Below are positions 8,179-14,509 of a stretch of 28,261 nucleotides of DNA, piece by piece; within the stretch, counting starts at the first letter, position 1, and every line of letters begins with the position of its first letter. The position numbers and the translations under genes are program-made. The stretch is from CAVSWN01 sp046728115 (lineage in GTDB: Bacteria; Acidobacteriota; Vicinamibacteria; Vicinamibacterales; CAVVIG01): assembly GCA_046728115.1 (NCBI GenBank), contig JBKPDW010000617.1, positions 1 to 28,261 on the forward strand, given 5' to 3'. The notes beneath the pieces are model-generated. The model searched no databases, was not told the DNA's origin, and saw nothing but the letters and a program-made list of their open reading frames with translations.

Positions 8179-8597
8179 TCCGCGTCGCCGCGCTCGGCCC
8201 GACGCGATGCTTTCAGCCTGCCACGTCGTTTCTTCGAGGCCAGTCGCTGCTCGCGCGCGCCGGCCGATGGCGTAGTCGGCTTCCGCGATTTCGGCCGGCG
8301 AGCGGCATGCTGGAGCAGCGCTACAAGTCGGATGCGAGCGGCCTCGCGATTCTGTGCTTGCGTTCTGTGCTCGCGGCTGTCGATCACGAGCACGCCATCG
8401 TCTGTCAGCCGATGCCCGGCGAGCGCGACCAGTCGCTCCTTGACGTCCTCGGGCAGCGACGAGGCCTGAACATTGAAACGCAGCTGGACGGCGCTCGATA
8501 CTTTATTGACGTTCTGACCGCCCGGTCCGGACGCACGTACGAACCGCTCCTCGACATCCGCCTCATCCACGGCGATCGTGTCTGTTATCCGAATCAT
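8175..8597 (-). CDS. arfB: ArfB (YaeJ) ribosome-rescue peptidyl-tRNA hydrolase
   Basis: Stop-codon-independent release factor that hydrolyses peptidyl-tRNA on ribosomes stalled at mRNA ends. 140 residues, as expected. The RF-1-type catalytic loop ASGPGGQNVNKVSSAV has GGQ at 26-28. The basic C-terminal tail (ASKKRRGRLKASRRAERG) is the part that, in E. coli ArfB, enters the empty mRNA channel. The ATG at 8597 is chosen because GGAG precedes it by six bases and family homology starts there. The gene lies 28 bases after the histidine kinase on the same strand, so it is probably the last gene of that operon. Its stop overlaps the stop of the convergent HAD gene (shared bases 8175-8178). Confidence 0.92.
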   Translation of the reverse strand: MIRITDTIAVDEADVEERFVRASGPGGQNVNKVSSAVQLRFNVQASSLPEDVKERLVALAGHRLTDDGVLVIDSREHRTQAQNREAARIRLVALLQHAARRPKSRKPTTPSAGAREQRLASKKRRGRLKASRRAERGDAD

Positions 8598-8625
8598 CGG
8601 GCTCCATATGGTGCGCGACACACCG

Positions 8626-9612
8626 TCAAGATGCCGGCAATCGCAATTGCGCGCGCACGCCTCCGAGCGGTGAATGTGCCAGCGTGATCGATCCGCCGTA
8701 GACGTCGGCCAGATCTCGCACGATAGCCAGGCCCAGGCCTGTTCCAGGCGCGGCCTCGTCTGCGCGAACTCCCCGCTGCAAAACGGCGTCGCGCATCGAC
8801 GGCGCGAGGCCCGGGCCATCGTCGTCTACGAGAATTTCGACGGCGCCTCCGTCGAGCGACGAACTGATCTGGACGCGCGATGCCGCCCACTTGCACGCAT
8901 TGTCGAGGATGTTGCCGAGCATCTCGTCGAGATCTTCGCGCTGACCGCGCACGTAGTGGTCGACCGGCACGGATACATCAACCGTCAGACTCCGGTTCGC
9001 GTAGAGGCGTCCGAGTGTTCGCGCCAGACCAACCGCGGATGCAGTGACCGCGCACCGAGCACCCGGAGTCGCACCAGACGCTGCCGCCCGGGCCTGCGCC
9101 AGGTGATAGTTCATCTGCCGACGCATGCGCTCCACTTGCTGACCGATCGTGGAAGCCATCTCGGCGTATCCGTGAGTCTCGGCGCGCGCGGCCTCCTGCG
9201 CCAGCACTGCGAGCGGTGTCTTCAAGCCGTGCGCCAGATCTCCGGCCTTGGCAAGCGCGCGGCTCACAGCTCGCTCGCGATGATCGAGCAGCGCGTTGAG
9301 ATCGTCGACGAGCGGCTGCACTTCGCTCGGATACGACCCCTGGAGCTGGCGTTGACGTCCCTGTCGCATCTCGGACAGCCGCAGGCGCAGTTCGTCGAAG
9401 GGCGCCAACGCCCCTCGGACGAGGGCAAGTCCCGCGACCATGCTTCCCACGGCGAACGCGGCCGCGATCAGGTTGTGCGAATGGACAATCAGGACGGTTT
9501 GCCGGGCCCGAGGGCTGAAGGTCAGGACGATCGTGATCACGGCCATCAGGCCGAGCGTCCAGAGGACAGCGCCCATCATCACGCGCCCGCGCAGCGACGC
9601 ACGGCGTCTCAT
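8626..9612 (-). CDS. Two-component sensor histidine kinase (PhoQ/QseC class, minimal sensor)
   Basis: A 328-residue membrane kinase. TM1 is about 12-33 and TM2 about 48-69, leaving a periplasmic loop of only some 15 residues, so it probably senses within the membrane or through a partner protein. A HAMP-like linker follows. The H-box is GDLAHGLKTPLAVL (H128), the N-box NILDNACKWA (234-243), G1 DDDGPGL (263-269) and G2 GTGLGLAI (290-297), so the kinase looks intact. HGLKTPL is typical of the PhoQ/QseC branch. The ATG at 9612 overlaps, as ATGA, the stop codon of the frame-restored response regulator, the usual sign of translational coupling. Confidence 0.93.
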   Translation of the reverse strand: MRRRASLRGRVMMGAVLWTLGLMAVITIVLTFSPRARQTVLIVHSHNLIAAAFAVGSMVAGLALVRGALAPFDELRLRLSEMRQGRQRQLQGSYPSEVQPLVDDLNALLDHRERAVSRALAKAGDLAHGLKTPLAVLAQEAARAETHGYAEMASTIGQQVERMRRQMNYHLAQARAAASGATPGARCAVTASAVGLARTLGRLYANRSLTVDVSVPVDHYVRGQREDLDEMLGNILDNACKWAASRVQISSSLDGGAVEILVDDDGPGLAPSMRDAVLQRGVRADEAAPGTGLGLAIVRDLADVYGGSITLAHSPLGGVRAQLRLPAS

Positions 9613-10269
9613 GCGTCACCGTCGACCCGATAACCGAGGCCGCGCACGGTCTGGATGAACGCGGCGCCGAGCTTTCGCCGCAGCCGTGCGACGAACACTT
9701 CGACGGTGTTCGAGTCGCGATCGGCGTCCCGCGCAGATGTGATCGGTCAGCTCGCTTTGCGAGACGACGCGGCCCGCCTGGTGCATCAAGTACGACAGCA
9801 CGCGATATTCGTGGCTGGTGAGCTTGACGACGGCGCCGTCGAGTGTGACCTTTGCCATACGCACGTCCAGCGAAACGGCGCCGCACCGAAGCTGCGGACT
9901 GGCTTGGCCGCTGGAGCGTCGGATCAGCGCGCGGAGCCGTGCGAGCAGTTCCTCCATCCGGAACGGCTTCGCCATGTAGTCGTCGGCGCCGCTGTCAATG
10001 CCCTGAACTTTTTCGTGCCAGCTGTCGCGGGCCGTCAAGACGAGCACAGGCACTGAAATACCGGCCTCGCGCCAGCGTCGCAGCACGGCGAGGCCGTCCA
10101 GACCGGGCAGTCCCAGGTCGAGCACGACGGCGTCGTAGACCTCGGTCTGCCCGAGGAACTCAGCCCGCGTACCGTCGGACGCGCAGTCCACGGCGTATCC
10201 GGCCTCGTCCATGGCGCTCGCAAGCTGTCGCGCCAGCAACGTCTCGTCTTCGACCACCAGCACGCGCAC
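9609..10269 (-). pseudogene. OmpR/PhoP-family response regulator, frameshifted in the DNA-binding domain
   Basis: Receiver domain complete: acidic pair E7/D8, phospho-acceptor D51 in VVLDLGLPGLDG, T79 and K101 (YMAKPF). The winged-helix output domain reads normally to SQSELTDHI, then the frame slips at about 9729-9735. The other frame continues as DADRDSNTVEVFVARLRRKL and GLGYRVDGDA and stops at 9609-9611. Restoring two bases gives 220 residues, the family norm, and an ATGA overlap with the kinase start. Without the slip correction the frame ends at 9616 with a nonsense tail lacking the recognition helix. The start is the GTG at 10269, with AAGGG just upstream; a TTG at 10287 is less likely. 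Either a real disabling mutation or a sequence error. Confidence 0.85.
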
Positions 10270-10275
10270 GTTGCC

Positions 10276-10281
10276 CTTATA
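10276..10281 (-). promoter_or_regulatory. -10 element (TATAAG) of the two-component operon
   Basis: On the minus strand TATAAG ends six bases before the GTG at 10269, so transcription would begin at or beside the start codon. It lies 12 bases from the proximal GTTCAG-type half-site (10294-10299), as for an OmpR-family autoregulated promoter. Confidence 0.5.
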
Positions 10282-10293
10282 ACGCAAACGAAC

Positions 10294-10332
10294 CTGAATG
10301 CCAGCTGAACGCGGCGTTCAGGAACGGTTCAA
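10294..10332. promoter_or_regulatory. Divergent operator: two pairs of 11-bp-phased OmpR-type half-sites
   Basis: On the plus strand GTTCAG (10316-10321) and GTTCAA (10327-10332) are direct repeats 11 bases apart. On the minus strand GTTCAG (10310-10305) and ATTCAG (10299-10294) are also 11 bases apart. The two inner half-sites form a perfect 17-bp palindrome, CTGAACGC-G-GCGTTCAG (10305-10321). Tandem half-sites one turn apart are the usual target of OmpR/PhoP-family dimers. The neighbouring regulator is therefore the obvious ligand, acting on its own operon and on the small plus-strand gene. Confidence 0.7.
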
Positions 10333-10341
10333 CGCCGTCTC

Positions 10342-10347
10342 TATAGG
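10342..10347 (+). promoter_or_regulatory. -10 element (TATAGG) of the 43-residue membrane peptide gene
   Basis: TATAGG lies nine bases after the proximal GTTCAA half-site, which overlies the -35 position, as in activator-dependent promoters. The predicted leader is about 34 bases and carries the ribosome site GGTGGGGG. Confidence 0.5.
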
Positions 10348-10387
10348 CTGGGCGAGCGGGAAATACCTGCAAGGTGGGGGCTGACAG

Positions 10388-10519
10388 ATGACCAATCGAA
10401 CGTTCCTCTTCGTGGTGCTCGGCGTCGTTCTGCTTCTTGCCGCCGCCATCGTCATGCATACGCCCGCCGGTCCCGGAGTGGCGCGATCGATTCGGGCGTT
10501 GCACGGCGCGCGAGATTGA
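10388..10519 (+). CDS. 43-residue membrane peptide, divergent from the two-component operon
   Basis: A small frame starting at the ATG at 10388, with a purine-rich ribosome site (GGTGGGGG) seven bases upstream. The N-terminus MTNR is followed by one strongly hydrophobic helix (FLFVVLGVVLLLAAAIVM, residues 6-23) and a short basic tail ending in RALHGARD. It could be a single-pass membrane peptide or a tiny exported product. Its promoter has the phased half-sites expected for the adjacent response regulator, so it may be the local target or a modulator of the kinase, in the way small membrane peptides act on PhoQ; that is inference. No family recognised. Confidence 0.55.
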   Translation: MTNRTFLFVVLGVVLLLAAAIVMHTPAGPGVARSIRALHGARD

Positions 10520-10633
10520 ACGGCGTCCTCCGTGGTCGCGTCTTTCCGAAGAAGGCGCCTTACCACAAAGAGACACTGAATGAAACCGAGGACACGCGCC
10601 ATTCAACTCGGAAACGTGCTCTAAGATGATGGG

Positions 10634-11209
10634 ATGGCCGCACTGATAGAAGCGATCGACATCAAGCGCAAGATGTTCTTCGAGCACGAAAACGCTCCCT
10701 ATCATTGCCTGGACGTAGAGATCTCGAGGCCGACGGCGCGAGGCGGACAGACACTGGTGCGCCTGAAGATGCGAAACCTGCTGACCCGTGCGGTCTTCGA
10801 TCGGACATTCAAGGCGGGCGAGAAATTCAGGGAACCGGACCTCGATACGGTATCGGCCACGTTCCTGTACGTGGACGGGACAGGATTCCATTTCATGGAT
10901 CAGGACTCGTTTGAGACGGTCACGCTCTCCGCCGACATTATCGGCGACGACCGCGAGCTCCTCGTGGACAACCTGCCGGTGCAGATTCAGCGATACAACG
11001 GCGGACCGATCGGCGTACAGTTTCCGCCACACGTCGAACTGAAGGTGACGGCGACCGAGGCCGGCGCTCGCGGCGATACCGCCAGCGGCACTGTGACCAA
11101 GCTGGCCACGGTCGAAACCGGTTTGCAGCTGCGCGTGCCGCTCTTCATCAAAGAGGGGGAGACGATTCGCGTCCAGACCGAAACGCGTGAATTCGCGGGT
11201 CGAGCGTGA
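10634..11209 (+). CDS. Elongation factor P, EfpL/YeiP-like branch
   Basis: A 191-residue three-domain EF-P that helps ribosomes through polyproline and similar stalls. N-terminal KOW-like domain (1-65), central OB domain (ATFLYVDGTGFHFMDQ onward) and C-terminal OB domain ending in IRVQTETREFAGRA. The tip of the first domain, which reaches the peptidyl-transferase centre, reads SRPTARGGQTLVRLKMRN. PTARG (33-37, R36) replaces the PGKG/PGRG tip of ordinary EF-P and is one residue longer. It matches the E. coli YeiP/EfpL loop as I remember it, so the lysine modified in classical EF-P is absent. The ATG at 10634 has only a weak ribosome site. The preceding gap (10520-10633) contains no convincing gene. 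Confidence 0.88.
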   Translation: MAALIEAIDIKRKMFFEHENAPYHCLDVEISRPTARGGQTLVRLKMRNLLTRAVFDRTFKAGEKFREPDLDTVSATFLYVDGTGFHFMDQDSFETVTLSADIIGDDRELLVDNLPVQIQRYNGGPIGVQFPPHVELKVTATEAGARGDTASGTVTKLATVETGLQLRVPLFIKEGETIRVQTETREFAGRA

Positions 11210-11235
11210 CAGACAATTGAGATGGGTGGACAGCG

Positions 11236-13638
11236 ATGCTGAGCGATTTACGTCATGCCTGGAGAACCCTGCTGAAAATGCCGGTGCTGGCGGGCGTGGT
11301 GGTCGCCTCGCTCGGTGTGGGCATCGGCGTGAACACGGCGGTCTTTTCCTGGATCCAGGCGGTGATTCTCCGACCGCTGCCCGGCGTCCGGGATGCCGGC
11401 AGCTTTCAGTCGGTGGAACCGCGCGCCGAGACCGGATCGTATCCGGGCGTGTCGTGGCCCGAGTACGGCGACCTGCGCCAGCGCCTCCACGCTTTTCCGG
11501 ATCTGATGGCGTTCCGGATGGTCCCGTTCAATGTCGGCGAGTCTGGTCGGGCGCAGCGGACATATGGGCTGCTTGTTTCGGATAACTATTTCTCTTCGCT
11601 GGGTCTGCGGCCGGCGATGGGCCGCCTCTTTGGATCGGATGACACGATCGTTCATGAGCGCGAGCCGATCGTCGTCGTCTCACATGACTTCTGGCGGACC
11701 CGCCTGGGTGCACACACGGACGCTGTGGGTCAGACCATTCGCGTCAACGATCGTCACCTCACGATCGTGGGCGTGACGCCCCAGCGCTTCCAGGGAACCG
11801 TGCTCAGCTTGAACTTCGATCTTTTCGTACCGGCCACACTGGCGCCCACGCTGCTGGCAGGATCCTCTGAACTCGAGAATCGGAGCCTCCGCGGCTACAC
11901 GGCAATGGGTCGGCTGCGACAGGGGATATCGGTCGCGCAGGCGCAGGCCGAACTCGATCAGGCAATGCGCGAGCTGGCACGGACGTACGCCGAGACCAAT
12001 GCGACGTTCAAAGGCAAGGTGATGCCGTTTTGGCAGGCGCCTCGCGGCCCTCAACGTCTTCTCGCCAGTGCGCTCGCCATGCTGCAGGGCGTCCTGCTGC
12101 TCCTGCTGCTGGCCGTGTGCGGCAATACGGCCAACCTGATGCTGGCGCGGGCGAGCGCTCGACATCGTGAAATGGGCGTCCGGCTGGCCCTGGGTTCCGG
12201 ACGATGGCGTGTCGCGAGCCTGGTGCTGACCGAAAACCTGTTGATGGCGTCTGGCGGGGCCCTGCTTGGGGCCGCCATCGCGGTCTGGGCGTCCGAGGCG
12301 CTCCGTGCGGTGCCTGTCCTCGGCGCGTTTCCGATCAAGTTGCAAACCAGTCTCGACGGCATCAGCCTTGCCTTTGCGGCGCTGCTCGGGCTCGTCTGCG
12401 GTGCAATCTTCGGTCTTGCGCCCGCGCTGCAGTTGGCGTCGGTCGATGCGCAGGTGGCACTGCATTCTGGCTCGCGTACGGCCGGGCGCAGTGGTCTGCG
12501 GAACGCGCTCATGGGTGCAGAGGTCGGCCTCGCGCTGGTCGTGCTGCTTGCCGCCGCTCTGTTCCTGCGCAGCTTCGCGGAGGCGCGCGAAACCGATCCG
12601 GGATTCACACGCGAGGGCGTCCTGCTGGCCGCGTACGACTTTACCGGACGCGAGGTCGACAACGCGTTTGCGCGCACGTTTGCGCGTCGGCTGCTCGATC
12701 GGATTCGGGCACTGCCGGAAGTGCAGTCGGCGTCCATTGCCAGCTCCGTGCCGCTCGACATCCATGGCTTGCCGATGCGGTCGTTCACGATCGAGGGTCG
12801 GACGCGAGGCGACGCACGCGACGTGGCGCTGACCAATACGGTCACGCCCGGCTATTTCACCACCATGGGGATCGCAATGACGAAGGGCGCAGACTTCGTT
12901 GACCTGAGCGACGAGCGAACGCCGCCGCAGGCCATCGTCAACGACGCCTTCGTCCTCCGGTTCCTCGACAGCGTCGATCCTGTCGGGCGACGGATAGAGA
13001 CCCGCGGTACGCCGTACGTGATCGTTGGGGTCGTTCGAAACTCCGTGAGTGATTCGTTTGGCGAGCCTCCGACGCCGGTCATCTATCTGTCCTATCGCGA
13101 TCGGCCGACGGCGCGTGGCGAGATTCACGTTCGAACGCGGGCGGGTGCGGAGGCGCTGCTGGCGCCGCAGTTGGAGCGGATCGTTCGCGAACTCGATTCA
13201 GAGCTGCCGCTCTACGACATCCGAACGCTCAGCGACCACGTCGAGAAGAACCTGTTCCTGCGACGCATCCCCGCGCGGATGTTCGTCGTGCTCGGTCCGC
13301 TGTTGCTGGTGCTGGCCGCGATCGGCATTTACGCCGTCGTGGCGTACACCGTGTCGCAGCGAACGAAAGAAATCGGCGTACGGCTGGCGCTCGGCGCCAC
13401 ACCCGCCGGTCTGGTCGCCGCCATCCTCGGCGACACCTTCCGCGTCGTCGCCGCCGGCGCACTCGTCGGCTGGGCGATCGCGTTCGTGATCGATTTGCAT
13501 CTCGTGCGAGCGCCGATCTATCTCTCCGTGTTCGGGGGCGTGCCGCTGCTGCTGATGATCGTGGCCGGCGTCGCCTGCTGGGTGCCCGCCCGCCGCGCGG
13601 CGAATGTGGATCCGATGCTTGCCTTGCGGCACGAGTAG
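11236..13638 (+). CDS. ADOP/MacB-type ABC transporter permease (acidobacterial duplicated permease)
   Basis: An 800-residue integral membrane protein with two FtsX/MacB modules in tandem. It starts MLSDLRHAWRTLLKMP, with TM1 in GVVVASLGVGIGVNTAVFSW, then a MacB periplasmic core (about 55-260). A cluster of three helices follows (MLQGVLLLLLLAVCGN, then ARHREMGVRLALGSGRWRV and two helices). A second periplasmic domain (about 460-660) precedes three C-terminal helices with the repeated cytoplasmic motif RTKEIGVRLALGATP. It ends PARRAANVDPMLALRHE, typical of the family. No ATPase gene is adjacent, as is usual for these orphan permeases that are amplified in Acidobacteriota. GGGTGG lies upstream of the ATG at 11236. 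The transported substrate is unknown; MacB relatives export peptides, macrolides or lipids. Confidence 0.92.
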   Translation: MLSDLRHAWRTLLKMPVLAGVVVASLGVGIGVNTAVFSWIQAVILRPLPGVRDAGSFQSVEPRAETGSYPGVSWPEYGDLRQRLHAFPDLMAFRMVPFNVGESGRAQRTYGLLVSDNYFSSLGLRPAMGRLFGSDDTIVHEREPIVVVSHDFWRTRLGAHTDAVGQTIRVNDRHLTIVGVTPQRFQGTVLSLNFDLFVPATLAPTLLAGSSELENRSLRGYTAMGRLRQGISVAQAQAELDQAMRELARTYAETNATFKGKVMPFWQAPRGPQRLLASALAMLQGVLLLLLLAVCGNTANLMLARASARHREMGVRLALGSGRWRVASLVLTENLLMASGGALLGAAIAVWASEALRAVPVLGAFPIKLQTSLDGISLAFAALLGLVCGAIFGLAPALQLASVDAQVALHSGSRTAGRSGLRNALMGAEVGLALVVLLAAALFLRSFAEARETDPGFTREGVLLAAYDFTGREVDNAFARTFARRLLDRIRALPEVQSASIASSVPLDIHGLPMRSFTIEGRTRGDARDVALTNTVTPGYFTTMGIAMTKGADFVDLSDERTPPQAIVNDAFVLRFLDSVDPVGRRIETRGTPYVIVGVVRNSVSDSFGEPPTPVIYLSYRDRPTARGEIHVRTRAGAEALLAPQLERIVRELDSELPLYDIRTLSDHVEKNLFLRRIPARMFVVLGPLLLVLAAIGIYAVVAYTVSQRTKEIGVRLALGATPAGLVAAILGDTFRVVAAGALVGWAIAFVIDLHLVRAPIYLSVFGGVPLLLMIVAGVACWVPARRAANVDPMLALRHE

Positions 13639-13984
13639 CGCTCGTCGCTTCTCCGACGACGTTTCGTTTCCCCTTCGACTGTTTTGCACGAAAGCGATTG
13701 CCGGGCACCGTCGCGCGTCGATGACGGCGCGGAAGCTGGGACAATGGGATCGTGACCGCGCAGCGACGACGCGTTCAGAACCGGAGGTCTCGAACGGCGC
13801 TGGCATGCGTCGACCGGATCGAACGCAAGGTGTTCAGGCTGCGGGGTCACAACGTGATGCTCGACAGCGATCTGGCGCGCCTGTACGACGTGAATGTCAA
13901 GGTGCTCAATCAAGCCGTCAAACGCAACCGCGCACGATTCCCTGCGGACTTCATGTTTTGTTTGACGGCCCACGAAACGATCTC

Positions 13985-14011
13985 TTTGCGGTCACAGATT
14001 GTGACCGCAAA
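13985..14011. repeat. 27-bp palindrome inside the ORF6N gene (copy 1)
   Basis: TTTGCGGTCACA and TGTGACCGCAAA are perfect 12-base arms around the spacer GAT. The palindrome encodes LRSQIVTAK of the ORF6N protein. An almost identical copy lies at 14343-14371. Confidence 0.85.
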
Positions 14012-14316
14012 AGGAGGGCGCGGCGGCCGGCGCCCTATGCATTCACGGAACAGGGCGTCGCCATGTTGTCGAGCGTGTTGCGAAGTCCCAGAGCAGTGCG
14101 AGTGAACATCGAGATCATGCGGACGTTCCTCCGGCTGCGGCAAATGCTGGAGGCCAACGCCGAACTCGCGAAAAAACTGGACCAGCTCGAACGAAAGTAC
14201 GACTCGCAATTCGCGCTCGTGTTCGAGGCGATTCGGGAAGTTTTGGTTTCGCCGGCGCCGCCCAGGCGCCGGATTGGTTTCGGCACGCCACCCCGCGACG
14301 CCCGGCAGGCACGGCT

Positions 14317-14337
14317 GGGCACCCAGGCCGGGTGCCC
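14317..14337 (+). terminator. Hairpin at the end of the ORF6N frame
   Basis: GGGCACCC and GGGTGCCC pair perfectly (8 bp) around AGGCC, just before the TGA at 14339. No T-run follows, so at most a weak or Rho-assisted terminator; it may instead be part of a repeat element that replaced the gene's original end. Confidence 0.4.
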
Positions 14338-14342
14338 GTGAT

Positions 14343-14371
14343 GTTTGCGGTCACAAATTGTGACCGCAAAC
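14343..14371. repeat. 29-bp palindrome directly after the ORF6N gene (copy 2)
   Basis: GTTTGCGGTCACA and TGTGACCGCAAAC are perfect 13-base arms around AAT, beginning two bases after the ORF6N stop. Its inner 27 bp differ from copy 1 in only one spacer base. The rest of the gap to the next gene (14372-14509) has no gene I can support. Confidence 0.85.
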
Positions 14372-14509
14372 GCTGTCACGGCTCCGCTCGCACTCGTGCG
14401 TTGTACTCGCGGACGATCACGAACATCGGAACACGTTGCGAAATCATGTCGCAAAGCTCGCCACCACGTCGGACACAGAGGAAGGGAGGTCAAACCCAGA
14501 TCCCGACGG

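Larger units (their letters stand above)
13752..14341 (+). pseudogene. ORF6N/KilA-N-like DNA-binding protein, frameshifted
   Basis: Phage-type DNA-binding protein family. The first frame (GTG at 13752) carries the ORF6N core: GHNVMLDSDLARLYDV, VLNQAVKRNRARFPADFMF, and LRSQIVTAKGGRGGRR. It then slips at about 14028-14033. The other frame continues with PYAFTEQGVAMLSSVLRS and VNIEIMRTFLRLRQMLE, a coiled coil (ELAKKLDQLERKYDSQF) and RRRIGF, where family members usually end. Restoring one base gives 196 residues. The last ~19 residues after RRRIGF overlap an inverted repeat and are probably not original. The codons for LRSQIVTAK are themselves a near-perfect palindrome that recurs just after the stop. 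A real break, a programmed frameshift or a sequence error are all possible. Confidence 0.8.

Noticed and set aside
9720..9740. Programmed frameshifting in the response regulator
   Set aside because: No slippery heptamer or downstream pseudoknot is visible; restoring two bases to match the family length is simpler.
10580..10624. 14-codon frame (MKPRTRAIQLGNVL) before the EF-P gene, possible leader peptide
   Set aside because: No ribosome site, no proline run or other stalling motif, and no attenuator hairpin next to it.
11680..13128. 482-codon open frame on the minus strand
   Set aside because: Antisense to the ADOP permease; Arg/Gln/His-rich shadow without motifs.
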